64,000 nt of DNA from an uncultured bacterium. GTDB taxonomy: Bacteria > Bacteroidota > Bacteroidia > Bacteroidales > Bacteroidaceae. The first letter of the stretch is position 1; each line of letters opens with the position of its first letter. The stretch is from assembly GCA_905215345.1 (NCBI GenBank), contig CAJMPR010000009.1:69569-133568 (forward strand), read 5' to 3'. Of this stretch, positions 27,034-35,991 are shown one piece after another. Below the pieces are notes generated by a model that did not search any database, was not told where the DNA came from, and saw only the letters and a list, made by a program, of their open reading frames with translations. A program made the translations under genes and the position numbers.

Positions 27034-27499
27034 TCAGCGAAAGTTGGTTTGCCTTGCGCTTTTGCTCTGCCTCTACTACATAACCTTGCTTCTCAAAGAA
27101 AGGACGGGCTGTCAAACTTACTTCGGAGGTTATCCGCTTAATCCCGTTCTCTCTTGCATACCTCTCCATCTCCGCCAAGAGCATCGTTGCAACACCTTTG
27201 CCTTGATAGTCCTTGTGAACATACATAAAGTGCAAATATCCTTGCGGAGTAATGGAAGAAAAGCCCACAATTTCAGTTTGTAAGTTCTCTGCCACAATGA
27301 AGTACTGAGTATCCAGCACTCCCTCCCACTTGAGCAAACCCTCTCCACACGATGCCCAGTCTTCAACTTCAGCCATAGAATAATCACGCCTGTTCACCGT
27401 AAGAACAGTCTCTTGAAATAAGTCTTTCAAAGAAGCGGCATCTGACTTTTGCGCCGTTCTCATTGTATAAAGAGGTTCCATATCAATAAGTTTCTTCAT
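26975..27499 (-). CDS. GNAT family N-acetyltransferase
   Basis: This 174-residue protein has the GNAT fold, which moves an acetyl group from acetyl-CoA to an amine. The acetyl-CoA motif A is HFMYVHKDYQGKGVATMLLAEMERYA (about residues 91-116), followed by the usual C-terminal FFEKQGYVVEAEQ block. I use the ATG at 27499; a -7 element (TAGATTTG on the minus strand, 27538-27531) lies about 32 bases upstream. Its last 59 bases overlap the potassium channel gene in the opposite direction. The substrate is unknown. Confidence 0.86.
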   Translation of the reverse strand: MKKLIDMEPLYTMRTAQKSDAASLKDLFQETVLTVNRRDYSMAEVEDWASCGEGLLKWEGVLDTQYFIVAENLQTEIVGFSSITPQGYLHFMYVHKDYQGKGVATMLLAEMERYARENGIKRITSEVSLTARPFFEKQGYVVEAEQKRKANQLSLTNFWMAKNLSVLPPSSVSA

Positions 27500-27626
27500 T
27501 CTTCAAGTCAAATCAAAGTGTTTCGACAAGCAAATCTACAATAAGAATTCTAAATATTACACTTTAGTACAAGAGAAAAATATGGATAAGGCTTTTACAG
27601 AGCATTTACATTTAGAATATAATTCT

Positions 27627-27634
27627 TACTTTTG
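27627..27634 (+). promoter_or_regulatory. -7 element for the tricorn-like protease
   Basis: TACTTTTG matches TAnnTTTG, 33 bases before the ATG at 27668. A TTTA at 27605-27608 sits near the -33 position. Confidence 0.5.
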
Positions 27635-27667
27635 CAACCATCAATAACAACGTATTAATCCAGACTT

Positions 27668-30600
27668 ATGAAGAAAATACTTGCCTGCATTGCATTAGGT
27701 TTCACAACAATCAGCGCTTATTCCGCCACTCCCTTGTGGATGCGCGATATACAAATTTCACCTGACGGAACAGAAATAGCATTTTGCTACAAAGGGGATA
27801 TCTACAAAGTACCGGCCAAAGGAGGTATGGCTACACAACTTACCACACAAGAATCTTATGAATCAACTCCTGTATGGTCACCGGACAGCAAACAGATAGC
27901 ATTTGCCAGTGACAGATACGGTAATGCCGACATCTTCATTATGTCGGCAACCGGTGGAACAACCCAACGACTGACGACCAATTCGGCAAGCGAAGTTCCG
28001 TCTACATTCACTCCTGACGGGAAATATATTCTTTTCTCGGCCACTATCCAAGACCCCGCAAGCAGTGCGCTCTTTCCCCGGTCTGCCATGACCGAGCTCT
28101 ACAAGGTTGCCTCAACAGGAGGTCGTACAGAACAAGTGTTGGGCACTCCCGCCGAAGCCGTTTGTTTCGACAAATCGGGAGATAACTTCTTTTACCAAGA
28201 CCAAAAGGGATTTGAAGACCAATGGAGAAAACATCACACCTCTTCCATTACCCGCGATATATGGCTGTATAACTCAGAAACAGGCAAACATACTAACCTC
28301 ACCCAGCGTGAGGGTGAAGACCGAAACCCTGTATTGTCACCTGACGGGCAGACTCTTTTCTTCCTGAGCGAACGGAACGGCGGTTCGTTTAATGTATATT
28401 CATTCCCACTCGCACAGCCTCAATCGGTGAAAGAGATAACAAGTTTCAAGACACATCCCGTACGATTCTTATCCATGAGTGATAACGGAATAATCTGCTA
28501 CGGATATGATGGTGAAATATATACCCAGCAGATGGGTTCAAATCCGCAAAAGGTACAAATAGACCTTATCCGTGACGACCAACCTCAAACGACCAATCTG
28601 GACTATTCAAGCGATGCGACTTCGGCTACTGTTTCTCCGGATGGGAAGCAAGTAGCATTCATTATCCGTGGTGAAGTATTCGTTACTTCAGCGGATTACG
28701 GTACCACCAAACAGATTACCCGGACAGCAGCTTCCGAAGCAGGACTTTCTTTTGCACCGGACAACCGTACATTGGCTTATGCCAGCGAACGCGACGGTAA
28801 CTGGCAACTTTATCTTGCCAAGATAGCCCGGAAAGAAGACCCGAACTTCCCCAATGCAACTCTTATAAAAGAGGAGATTTTATTACCCTCTGTCACTGTA
28901 GAACGTGCTTTTCCGCAGTTCTCGCCCGATGGCAAGGAACTGGCTTTCATAGAAGACCGCACCCGCTTGATGGTACTCAATCTTGAAACGAAAAAAGTAC
29001 GCCAGATTACCGACGGCTCCACCTGGTACAGTACAGATGGCGAATTTGCGTATGCCTGGTCACCGGACAGTAAATGGTTTACGCTTGAGTTTATCGGCAA
29101 CAAACATGATCCATACTCCGATATAGGCTTGGTAAGCGCACAAGGCAATAGCAAGATAATCAACCTTACGAATAGTGGATATATGAGTGGCTCTCCCCGT
29201 TTCGTGCTGGACGGTAACGCTATTCTCTTCACCACCGAACGTTATGGTATGCGCGCCCATGCTTCCTGGGGTTCACAGGACGATGCCATGCTGATTTTCC
29301 TTAATCAGGATGCTTATGACAAGTATTGCCTGAGCAAGGAAGATTACGAATTGCGCAAAGAATTGGAAGCCGAACAGAAAAAAGCCAAGGAGAAAGAAAC
29401 ACCTCAGGGAAAAGAGAAGAAAAAGACCTCGAAAGAGAAAGCCGATGATGAAGACACCAAAGTTAAAGACATTATCGTAGAACTGAAGAATATAGAAGAC
29501 CGCGTTGTACGCTTAACGCCTAATTCTTCGAATATGGGCAGCACCATTATTTCCAAAGACGGCGAAACGCTCTATTACCTCGCCTCTTTTGAAGGCGGAT
29601 TCGACTTATGGAAAATGGAGCTTCGCAAGAAAGAAACGAAACTGCTCCATAAAATGGATGCCGGATGGGCTACTATGGAGATGGATAAAGAAGGCAAAAA
29701 CCTTTTCTTACTGGGTGGTAAAACCATGCAGAAGATGGATATGGCTTCTAACGAACTAAAACCGATTACCTACCGCGCCAATCTGAAAATGGATTTAGCC
29801 GCCGAACGTGAGTATATGTTCAACCACGTTTACAAGCAGCAACAAAAACGTTTCTATAATACCGGTATGCACGGTGTAGACTGGGATGCAATGACAACCG
29901 CCTATCGCAAGTTCCTGCCACACATCAATAATAATTATGATTTTGCGGAGCTATTGAGCGAATGGCTGGGTGAGCTGAACGTATCGCACACCGGAGGGCG
30001 CTTCTATCCCAGTGGACAAAGCGAACCGACCGCCAGTCTGGGACTTCTTTTCGACTGGAATTATCAGGACAAAGGTATGCTTATTGCCGAAGTGATAGAA
30101 AAAGGACCTTTTGATAACGCCAATACGAAAGCAAAAGCGGGCATTGTTATCGAAAAAATCGACGGTACTGAAATCACTCCCGAAATGGATTACTACACTT
30201 TACTCAATAATAAAGCAAAAAGGAAAACGCTTGTTTCCCTCTATAATCCACAGACTAAAGAGCGTTGGGAGGAAGTCGTAGTTCCCATCAGTAACGGTGC
30301 TCTCAGCGATCTGCTCTATACCCGCTGGGTAAAACAACGTGCGGCAGATGTAGACAAATGGTCTAACGGTCGTCTGGGTTATGTACACATCGAATCGATG
30401 GGTGATGAGAGTTTCCGTACTGTCTACTCCGACATCCTGGGAAAATACAATAACCGTGAAGGAATCGTTATCGATACCCGCTTCAATGGCGGCGGACGCC
30501 TGCACGAAGACATTGAAGTCCTGTTCAGCGGCAATAAATACTTCACCCAAGTGGTTCGCGGACGTGAAGTCTGTGACATGCCCAGCCGCCGTTGGAACAA

Positions 30601-30925
30601 ACCCTCCATTATGCTGACATGCGAAGCCAACTATTCCAATGCGCACGGCACTCCGTGGGTATATAGCCATCAGAAACTAGGCAAACTGGTAGGCATGCCC
30701 GTACCGGGCACTATGACCAGTGTATCATGGGAAACGTTACAAGATCCTTCCCTCATATTCGGTATTCCCGTCATAGGTTATCAGTTGCCGGATGGCAGTT
30801 ATCTGGAGAACTCCCAACTTGAACCGGACATCAAAGTAGCGAACTCACCTGAAACGATTGTCAATGGTGAAGATACGCAATTACGGGTGGCGGTAGAAGA
30901 GTTACTGAAAGAGTTAAATAAATAA
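27668..30925 (+). CDS. Tricorn protease homologue (S41 peptidase with beta-propeller)
   Basis: This 1085-residue protease of the tricorn type has a signal peptide (1-20, cut after SAYSA), so it is periplasmic or surface-exposed. Residues 20-600 contain PD40/WD40-like propeller repeats (ISPDGTEIAFCYKGDIY, WSPDSKQIAFASDRYG). A lysine/glutamate-rich linker follows (about 560-600). The C-terminal third has a PDZ domain (DKGMLIAEVIEKGPF region) and an S41 serine protease core. The likely nucleophile is the Ser in CEANYSNAHGTPW. Tricorn-type enzymes trim oligopeptides that enter through the propeller. A hairpin-forming 22-bp array begins directly after the stop codon. Confidence 0.93.
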   Translation: MKKILACIALGFTTISAYSATPLWMRDIQISPDGTEIAFCYKGDIYKVPAKGGMATQLTTQESYESTPVWSPDSKQIAFASDRYGNADIFIMSATGGTTQRLTTNSASEVPSTFTPDGKYILFSATIQDPASSALFPRSAMTELYKVASTGGRTEQVLGTPAEAVCFDKSGDNFFYQDQKGFEDQWRKHHTSSITRDIWLYNSETGKHTNLTQREGEDRNPVLSPDGQTLFFLSERNGGSFNVYSFPLAQPQSVKEITSFKTHPVRFLSMSDNGIICYGYDGEIYTQQMGSNPQKVQIDLIRDDQPQTTNLDYSSDATSATVSPDGKQVAFIIRGEVFVTSADYGTTKQITRTAASEAGLSFAPDNRTLAYASERDGNWQLYLAKIARKEDPNFPNATLIKEEILLPSVTVERAFPQFSPDGKELAFIEDRTRLMVLNLETKKVRQITDGSTWYSTDGEFAYAWSPDSKWFTLEFIGNKHDPYSDIGLVSAQGNSKIINLTNSGYMSGSPRFVLDGNAILFTTERYGMRAHASWGSQDDAMLIFLNQDAYDKYCLSKEDYELRKELEAEQKKAKEKETPQGKEKKKTSKEKADDEDTKVKDIIVELKNIEDRVVRLTPNSSNMGSTIISKDGETLYYLASFEGGFDLWKMELRKKETKLLHKMDAGWATMEMDKEGKNLFLLGGKTMQKMDMASNELKPITYRANLKMDLAAEREYMFNHVYKQQQKRFYNTGMHGVDWDAMTTAYRKFLPHINNNYDFAELLSEWLGELNVSHTGGRFYPSGQSEPTASLGLLFDWNYQDKGMLIAEVIEKGPFDNANTKAKAGIVIEKIDGTEITPEMDYYTLLNNKAKRKTLVSLYNPQTKERWEEVVVPISNGALSDLLYTRWVKQRAADVDKWSNGRLGYVHIESMGDESFRTVYSDILGKYNNREGIVIDTRFNGGGRLHEDIEVLFSGNKYFTQVVRGREVCDMPSRRWNKPSIMLTCEANYSNAHGTPWVYSHQKLGKLVGMPVPGTMTSVSWETLQDPSLIFGIPVIGYQLPDGSYLENSQLEPDIKVANSPETIVNGEDTQLRVAVEELLKELNK

Positions 30926-30994
30926 GGTCGCCTACTATCGCCTCGAAGGTCGCCTACTATCAGTGCGATAGTAGGCGACCTTCGAGGCGATAGT
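30926..30994. repeat. 22-bp-period array, three units, forming a 28-bp hairpin
   Basis: Units start at 30926, 30948 and 30970. The first two share their first 14 bases exactly (GGTCGCCTACTATC). The third is largely the inverse, so 30934-30961 pairs perfectly with 30967-30994 around a five-base loop. It begins at the first base after the TAA of the tricorn gene. It could act as a terminator or mRNA stabiliser, but no T-run follows. See the findings. Confidence 0.75.
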
Positions 30995-31031
30995 TCAGTT
31001 AATACTTCTTTTCTATCTAACTTTTTTGCAT

Positions 31032-31039
31032 TACCTTTG
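31032..31039 (+). promoter_or_regulatory. -7 element for the AspT/YidE-type transporter
   Basis: TACCTTTG matches TAnnTTTG. It overlaps the in-frame TTG at 31037, which therefore cannot be the start, and supports the ATG at 31070. Confidence 0.55.
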
Positions 31040-31069
31040 TTGCCTTTAAAGAACCAATTCATCAAACCT

Positions 31070-32668
31070 ATGTTCACTGACCTGCTTAATTCCTCTTATT
31101 TCGCCTTATTCCTCATAGTAGCTTTAGGCTTTATGTTAGGAAGAATCAAGATTAAAGGGCTATCGCTCGATGTTTCCGCCGTCATCTTCATCGCCCTCCT
31201 GTTCGGGCATTTCGGGGTGATTATTCCTAAAGAGTTAGGAAACTTCGGATTGGTACTGTTTATCTTTACCATCGGTATCCAGGCAGGACCCGGTTTCTTC
31301 GACTCTTTCCGCAGCAAAGGAAAGACGCTTATCATTATTACCATGCTGATTATTTGCTCTGCCGCACTTACAGCCGTAGGGTTGAAATATGCTTTCGACA
31401 TCGATACGCCCAGCGTTGTGGGCTTGATAGCCGGAGCACTTACCAGTACGCCCGGACTTGCCGTTGCCATTGACAGCACCCACTCACCACTGGCTTCCAT
31501 CGCCTACGGTATTGCTTATCCGTTCGGTGTTATCGGTGTTATCTTGTTCGTCAAGTTACTTCCCCGTATCATGCACATAGACCTGGATAAGGAGGCCCGC
31601 CGTTTGGAGAAAGAACGCCGTGGACAATTTCCTGAACTAAACACCTGCATCTACCGCGTCAGCAACCCTCTCGTATTCGGACGCAATCTGATGCAAATCA
31701 ATGCCCGAGCCATAACTGGCGCCGTTATCTCCCGACTGAAACATGATGAACAGATTTCCATACCTACTGCACATACCGTACTCCATGAAAATGACTATAT
31801 ACAAGCCGTAGGTAGTGAAGATTCCTTGAACCAGTTGGCTACTCTCATTGGCGAAAGAGAAGAAGGAGAACTTCCGTTGGTAGATACGCAAGAGATAGAA
31901 TCTTTGTTACTCACCAAGAAAGATATGATAAACAAGCAACTGGGGGACTTGAACCTGATGAAGAACTTCGGTTGTACCGTGACACGTATCCGCCGAAGCG
32001 GTATTGACCTGTCACCCTCTCCCGACTTGTCGTTAAAGTTTGGTGACAAGTTGATGGTAGTGGGCGAAAAAGAAGGGTTGAAAGGCTTGGCACGTTTGCT
32101 GGGCAATAATGCGAAGAAGCTGTCCGACACAGATTTCTTCCCTATTGCAATGGGTATTGTGCTGGGTGTATTATTCGGGAAACTAAACATATCATTTCCG
32201 GGAGGCTTGTCTTTTTCCCCGGGATTGACGGGAGGTATCCTGATGGTTGCCCTCTTTCTGAGTGCCATCGGTAAGACAGGCCCTATCATGTGGTCTATGT
32301 CCGGTCCGGCCAATCAACTTTTACGCCAGTTGGGGCTATTGCTGTTTCTTGCGGAAGTAGGAACATCGGCAGGAAAGAATCTGGTAGCTACATTTCAGGA
32401 AAGCGGCTGGTTATTATTCGGAGTAGGCGCAGCCGTCACAATAATCCCCATGCTGGTAGCAGTATTGGTAGGCTGGTTCGTCTTTAAAATCAGTATCCTC
32501 GATTTATTGGGAACCATTACCGGTGGTATGACCAGTACTCCGGGACTTGCAGCAGCCGACTCCATGACCGATAGTAACATTCCGAGTGTGGCTTATGCAA
32601 CGGTATATCCCATCGCAATGGTATTCCTTATTTTGTTCATTCAAATTATAGCGACAGCAGTTTCTTGA
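31070..32668 (+). CDS. AspT/YidE/YbjL-type antiporter-like transporter
   Basis: This is a 532-residue inner-membrane protein. Two homologous blocks of hydrophobic helices (about 1-165 and 365-532) flank a soluble centre with TrkA-C (RCK C-terminal) domains (about 190-345, for example INARAITGAVISRLKHDEQISIP and LGDLNLMKNFGCTVTRIRRSG). Each half contains the repeated motif ALTSTPGLAVAID / GGMTSTPGLAAAD, a hallmark of the aspartate:alanine exchanger superfamily. The start is the ATG at 31070, downstream of a promoter. The substrate is unknown; charged amino acids or dicarboxylates are possible. Confidence 0.92.
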   Translation: MFTDLLNSSYFALFLIVALGFMLGRIKIKGLSLDVSAVIFIALLFGHFGVIIPKELGNFGLVLFIFTIGIQAGPGFFDSFRSKGKTLIIITMLIICSAALTAVGLKYAFDIDTPSVVGLIAGALTSTPGLAVAIDSTHSPLASIAYGIAYPFGVIGVILFVKLLPRIMHIDLDKEARRLEKERRGQFPELNTCIYRVSNPLVFGRNLMQINARAITGAVISRLKHDEQISIPTAHTVLHENDYIQAVGSEDSLNQLATLIGEREEGELPLVDTQEIESLLLTKKDMINKQLGDLNLMKNFGCTVTRIRRSGIDLSPSPDLSLKFGDKLMVVGEKEGLKGLARLLGNNAKKLSDTDFFPIAMGIVLGVLFGKLNISFPGGLSFSPGLTGGILMVALFLSAIGKTGPIMWSMSGPANQLLRQLGLLLFLAEVGTSAGKNLVATFQESGWLLFGVGAAVTIIPMLVAVLVGWFVFKISILDLLGTITGGMTSTPGLAAADSMTDSNIPSVAYATVYPIAMVFLILFIQIIATAVS

Positions 32669-32727
32669 AAAATGGCTGATATTTCTTGAACAGAATATCG
32701 CAACAGATGTTATATGGGAAAAAGAAT

Positions 32728-33156
32728 ATGTTCGATACCGCCCACATTCATCCGATGTTAGTTCATTTCCCGATAGCATTAACGCTCATGGGAGTACTAT
32801 TCGCCGCTTTACGTCTATACAAACCGAACAAATTTGTATATCCCTGTGGAGAATACATCTTATATTTTGCAACTATATCGGCCATATTGGCCGCGATAGC
32901 CGGTGGTGCATTCACACCAAACTTTAGTGACCCGGTATTGGTGCAAGCCAAAAACATACATAGTACATTCGCAGGGGTAACAGTCACATTTCTGTGCATT
33001 GCTTCAGCTCTTTACATTACTCAGCATATACTGAAAAAGTATGCAAACCGATTACATAAAATAGGATTTACTTTTTATGTATTGGCGGCTTGTACCGTTG
33101 CTATAACAGGGTTCTTAGGCGGAGTACTTGTCTATAACGATTTATTGAAAATGTAA
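32728..33156 (+). CDS. DUF2231-type small membrane protein
   Basis: This 142-residue protein has four predicted membrane helices (near 10-28, 40-60, 78-98 and 115-138). It starts with the family pattern HIHPMLVHFPIALTLMG, in which the His residues could bind heme or metal. The start is the ATG at 32728; an earlier in-frame ATG at 32686 adds an unlikely hydrophilic extension. It follows the transporter gene by 60 bases. The family is known from DUF2231 proteins; its function is not established. Confidence 0.82.
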   Translation: MFDTAHIHPMLVHFPIALTLMGVLFAALRLYKPNKFVYPCGEYILYFATISAILAAIAGGAFTPNFSDPVLVQAKNIHSTFAGVTVTFLCIASALYITQHILKKYANRLHKIGFTFYVLAACTVAITGFLGGVLVYNDLLKM

Positions 33157-33183
33157 CAGAGTATCGGCAGACTCGTATCAACG

Positions 33184-33573
33184 TCATTCATCCATATCAT
33201 TCAAATGTATCTCCAATGCCTTGCCGGAGATATAAATCTCATAAATAGAAATGGTTAGGGAAATTATCAGCAGTACCAATGCTAATCCGAAGATATACAC
33301 TGAAACGTTATAAAGTTGTATATAGATAAAGAACATACTTATCACGCACAGCAACAGGCTCCCGATACCCATTACCTGCATGGCACGCGTGAGATAAAGC
33401 CGTTTACGCAAATTAGCAATCTGTGCCGCTTTCACCGAAGAATGGTCTTGCAGGTATTGCTCTTTCAAGGTCCGTACCAGTTGAGCATAAGACAAAAACC
33501 GGTTCGTATAGGCCAGCATAATAAGAGAGATAGCCGAGAACAGCAGCGCAGGGGTGGTTAAATCAATATCCAT
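33184..33573 (-). CDS. DUF2721-type membrane protein
   Basis: This 129-residue protein has a first membrane segment at about 8-27 (PALLFSAISLIMLAYTNRFL), a charged middle (LVRTLKEQYLQDHSSVKAAQIANLRKRLYLTRAM) and two further segments near 65-88 and 90-112. The arrangement matches the DUF2721 family. I take the ATG at 33573, which gives the usual N-terminus; the frame extends to 33627. It is convergent with the DUF2231 gene, with a 27-base gap. No function is assigned. Confidence 0.78.
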   Translation of the reverse strand: MDIDLTTPALLFSAISLIMLAYTNRFLSYAQLVRTLKEQYLQDHSSVKAAQIANLRKRLYLTRAMQVMGIGSLLLCVISMFFIYIQLYNVSVYIFGLALVLLIISLTISIYEIYISGKALEIHLNDMDE

Positions 33574-33655
33574 ATTCTTTTGGTTTTGAATAATTAAAGT
33601 CGTACAAATATAGAATATATAACACATATCTGTATCACTTTTGGTTCAAAACAAA

Positions 33656-33663
33656 TATCTTTG
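33656..33663 (+). promoter_or_regulatory. -7 element for the macro-like protein gene
   Basis: TATCTTTG matches TAnnTTTG, 24 bases before the ATG at 33688. It excludes the in-frame TTG at 33661 as the start. Confidence 0.5.
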
Positions 33664-33687
33664 TATGGAACTAATCATCAAAGAACT

Positions 33688-34080
33688 ATGAATACAAGAA
33701 TCACATCCAACCGAATTACCGAACTGAAGCCTAACGAAATCTTCGTTTTCGGCAGTAACCTTGAAGGAGCGCACGGCGGCGGAGCTGCATTACTGGCATG
33801 GCGCAAATGGGGAGCCATTTGGGGACAGGGCAGCGGATTGCAGGGGCAAAGTTATGGTATTCCCACTATGCACGGCGGGCCTGAGTCTATCAAACCCTAT
33901 GTGGACAAGTTTATCCGTTTTGCCAAAGAACATTCCGACACCATTTTCCTTGTTACAGAAATAGGTTGCGGCATTGCAGGCTTCAAGCCAACCGAGATTG
34001 CACCGCTATTCCGTGAAGCTGCGAATGTAGACAACATCTATCTGCCTCAACGTTTCTGGGATGTACTGAACGCCGGGTAA
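33688..34080 (+). CDS. A1S_2505-type phage-associated protein (macro-domain-like)
   Basis: This is a 130-residue cytoplasmic protein. The order FVFGSNLEGAHGGGAALLAW, then QGQSYGIPTMHG, then IFLVTEIGCGIAGFKPTEIAPLF matches small proteins named after A1S_2505, which occur in phages and in bacterial chromosomes. The glycine-rich loop and the alternating strands resemble macro-like ADP-ribose-binding folds, but this is inference. It has its own promoter. No phage genes are adjacent. Confidence 0.75.
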   Translation: MNTRITSNRITELKPNEIFVFGSNLEGAHGGGAALLAWRKWGAIWGQGSGLQGQSYGIPTMHGGPESIKPYVDKFIRFAKEHSDTIFLVTEIGCGIAGFKPTEIAPLFREAANVDNIYLPQRFWDVLNAG

Positions 34081-34126
34081 AATCATTCATTTTGGGTACA
34101 CACTTCCATTTCCCAAAGATTTATTT

Positions 34127-34134
34127 TACTTTTG
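34127..34134 (+). promoter_or_regulatory. -7 element for aroA
   Basis: TACTTTTG matches TAnnTTTG, 46 bases before the ATG at 34181. No convincing -33 box is seen. Confidence 0.45.
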
Positions 34135-34180
34135 TAGCGGAAATAAAACTCTTTGCCACCGTAACTTAACGAATACAACT

Positions 34181-35437
34181 ATGCGAACTACCGTTTCCGC
34201 TCCATCTACTCTGCAAGCCAGCATTCTGTTGCCGGCATCCAAAAGCATCAGTAACCGTGTATTGATACTTCATGCACTTTCACATGGCAAACTTATGCCT
34301 TGTAATCTGAGTGATTGTGACGACACCAGAGTAATGATACAAGCTCTTGACGGTCATCCGGAACATATCGACATACTGGCTGCAGGAACCGCCATGCGTT
34401 TCCTTACGGCTTATCTTAGCGTAACGCCCGGAACGCGTATCATCACCGGTACGCAACGTATGCAGCAACGTCCCATCCGCATCCTGGTAGATGCATTGCG
34501 TGAACTCGGTGCTAACATAGAATATACAGGGAGCGAAGGTTTTCCTCCACTACGTATCACAGGAACCGAGTTGAAAGGAGAAGAGATATCCCTTGCCGGA
34601 AACGTAAGTTCGCAATATATCTCTGCCTTGCTGATGATAGGCGCTGTACTTCCCAAAGGTTTGCGGCTGCATCTCATAGGCGATATTATTTCACGTCCCT
34701 ATATTAACCTCACCCTACAACTGATGCGCGACTTCGGCGCCCGTGCCGAATGGACTTCCGAAAACAGTATCACCGTATACCCGGGTGGTTACCGTGATGT
34801 ATCTTTCAACGTGGAAAGTGACTGGAGTGCTGCATCCTACTGGTATCAAATCATGGCACTTGAAGGAGTGAATAATGAGGAAATTAAAAAGGATGAAGCA
34901 AATATCCCCTCAATAGAACTTCTCGGATTGTTTCCCCGTAGTTATCAAGGGGATAGCCGTGGCGCAGAAGTCTTCTCCCGCCTCGGTGTACATACGGAGT
35001 TTACCGACCGTGGTGTACGGCTGACCCGAACGGGTATTCCCATTACCCGTATGGTAGAAGATATGATAGATATTCCTGACTTGGCACAAACCTTTGTCGT
35101 TACCTGCTGCCTGATGAATATTCCTTTCCGCTTCACCGGTCTGCAAAGTTTAAAGATAAAGGAAACAGACCGCATAACCGCTCTCATTACCGAACTACAC
35201 AAACTGGGCTATGTGGTACATTCGGAGCAGGACAGCATTCTAGTATGGGACGGTGAACGCTGCATGGCCGAGACGTCCCCCGTTATCGCTACTTACGAAG
35301 ACCATCGTATGGCGATGGCTTTTGCCCCTGCCTGCCTTGTACTGCCGCAAATAGAGATTGATGAACCGCAAGTGGTATCGAAATCATATCCTGAATATTG
35401 GACAGACTTAATGAAAGCCGGATTTAAGATTATGTAA
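34181..35437 (+). CDS. aroA: 3-phosphoshikimate 1-carboxyvinyltransferase (EPSP synthase)
   Basis: AroA joins phosphoenolpyruvate to shikimate 3-phosphate in the pathway to chorismate. The 418-residue protein shows the substrate-binding PASKSISNRVLILHALS (near 18-34), DILAAGTAMRFLTAYL (near 65-80, family signature), GNVSSQYISALLMIG (near 139-153) and, near the C-terminus, IKETDRITALITELHKLG and TYEDHRMAMAFAP. It is slightly shorter than the Escherichia coli enzyme but has all the core motifs. No other shikimate genes are adjacent. Confidence 0.96.
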   Translation: MRTTVSAPSTLQASILLPASKSISNRVLILHALSHGKLMPCNLSDCDDTRVMIQALDGHPEHIDILAAGTAMRFLTAYLSVTPGTRIITGTQRMQQRPIRILVDALRELGANIEYTGSEGFPPLRITGTELKGEEISLAGNVSSQYISALLMIGAVLPKGLRLHLIGDIISRPYINLTLQLMRDFGARAEWTSENSITVYPGGYRDVSFNVESDWSAASYWYQIMALEGVNNEEIKKDEANIPSIELLGLFPRSYQGDSRGAEVFSRLGVHTEFTDRGVRLTRTGIPITRMVEDMIDIPDLAQTFVVTCCLMNIPFRFTGLQSLKIKETDRITALITELHKLGYVVHSEQDSILVWDGERCMAETSPVIATYEDHRMAMAFAPACLVLPQIEIDEPQVVSKSYPEYWTDLMKAGFKIM

Positions 35438-35468
35438 CCTGTATACAGAAAATCTGCCGAACAATGCG

Positions 35469-35476
35469 TATCTTTG
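35469..35476 (+). promoter_or_regulatory. -7 element upstream of the membrane-anchored acidic protein
   Basis: TATCTTTG, 42 bases before the ATG at 35519. Confidence 0.5.
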
Positions 35477-35518
35477 TCCGTTCTATAATAGGACGCGTTT
35501 TTCAGAAAAAGGAAGCTC

Positions 35519-35938
35519 ATGTGGATACTGATTATTAGCCTGATTGTTCTTGCTTGCATAGCAGCCATAGCAGGAATAATACATAACCGCCAACTGCAAA
35601 AGAAAATTGACCGTGGCGAATTGGAGAGTATGCCCGACATCAAGGAGGTGGATATGGAATGCTGCGGCCAACATGAAGTTTGCGAACGGGATAGCTTACT
35701 GGCCGCCGTCAGCAAACAAATAGAATACTACGATGATGAAGAGCTGGATAAATACATCGGCATTAGTCCCGACGGGTACACCCGCGAACAAGAAGATGAG
35801 TTTCGTGATGTATTCTATACGATGCAAGATACCGATGTTGCCGGTTGGGTACGCAGCTTGCAACTGAGAGGTATCGCCTTGCCCGATAACATAAAGGATG
35901 AGGTGTTCCTGATAATCGGAGAAAGAAGAGTACACTAA
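35519..35938 (+). CDS. Membrane-anchored acidic protein of unknown function
   Basis: This 139-residue protein has one N-terminal membrane helix (about 2-23), a short basic stretch and then an acidic cytoplasmic or periplasmic domain. A Cys/His pattern (MECCGQHEVCERD, about residues 44-56) could bind metal. The C-terminal half is helical and acidic (YYDDEELDKYIGISPDGYTREQEDEF). I do not recognise a characterised family. It is followed 53 bases later by the metal ABC permease gene, so it may serve metal transport; that is inference from position and the Cys/His cluster. Confidence 0.75.
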   Translation: MWILIISLIVLACIAAIAGIIHNRQLQKKIDRGELESMPDIKEVDMECCGQHEVCERDSLLAAVSKQIEYYDDEELDKYIGISPDGYTREQEDEFRDVFYTMQDTDVAGWVRSLQLRGIALPDNIKDEVFLIIGERRVH

Positions 35939-35991
35939 GTAAATATTAAATATTAGGTCTTAAATATTAATTGGCTGCGCTATTACCCCGC

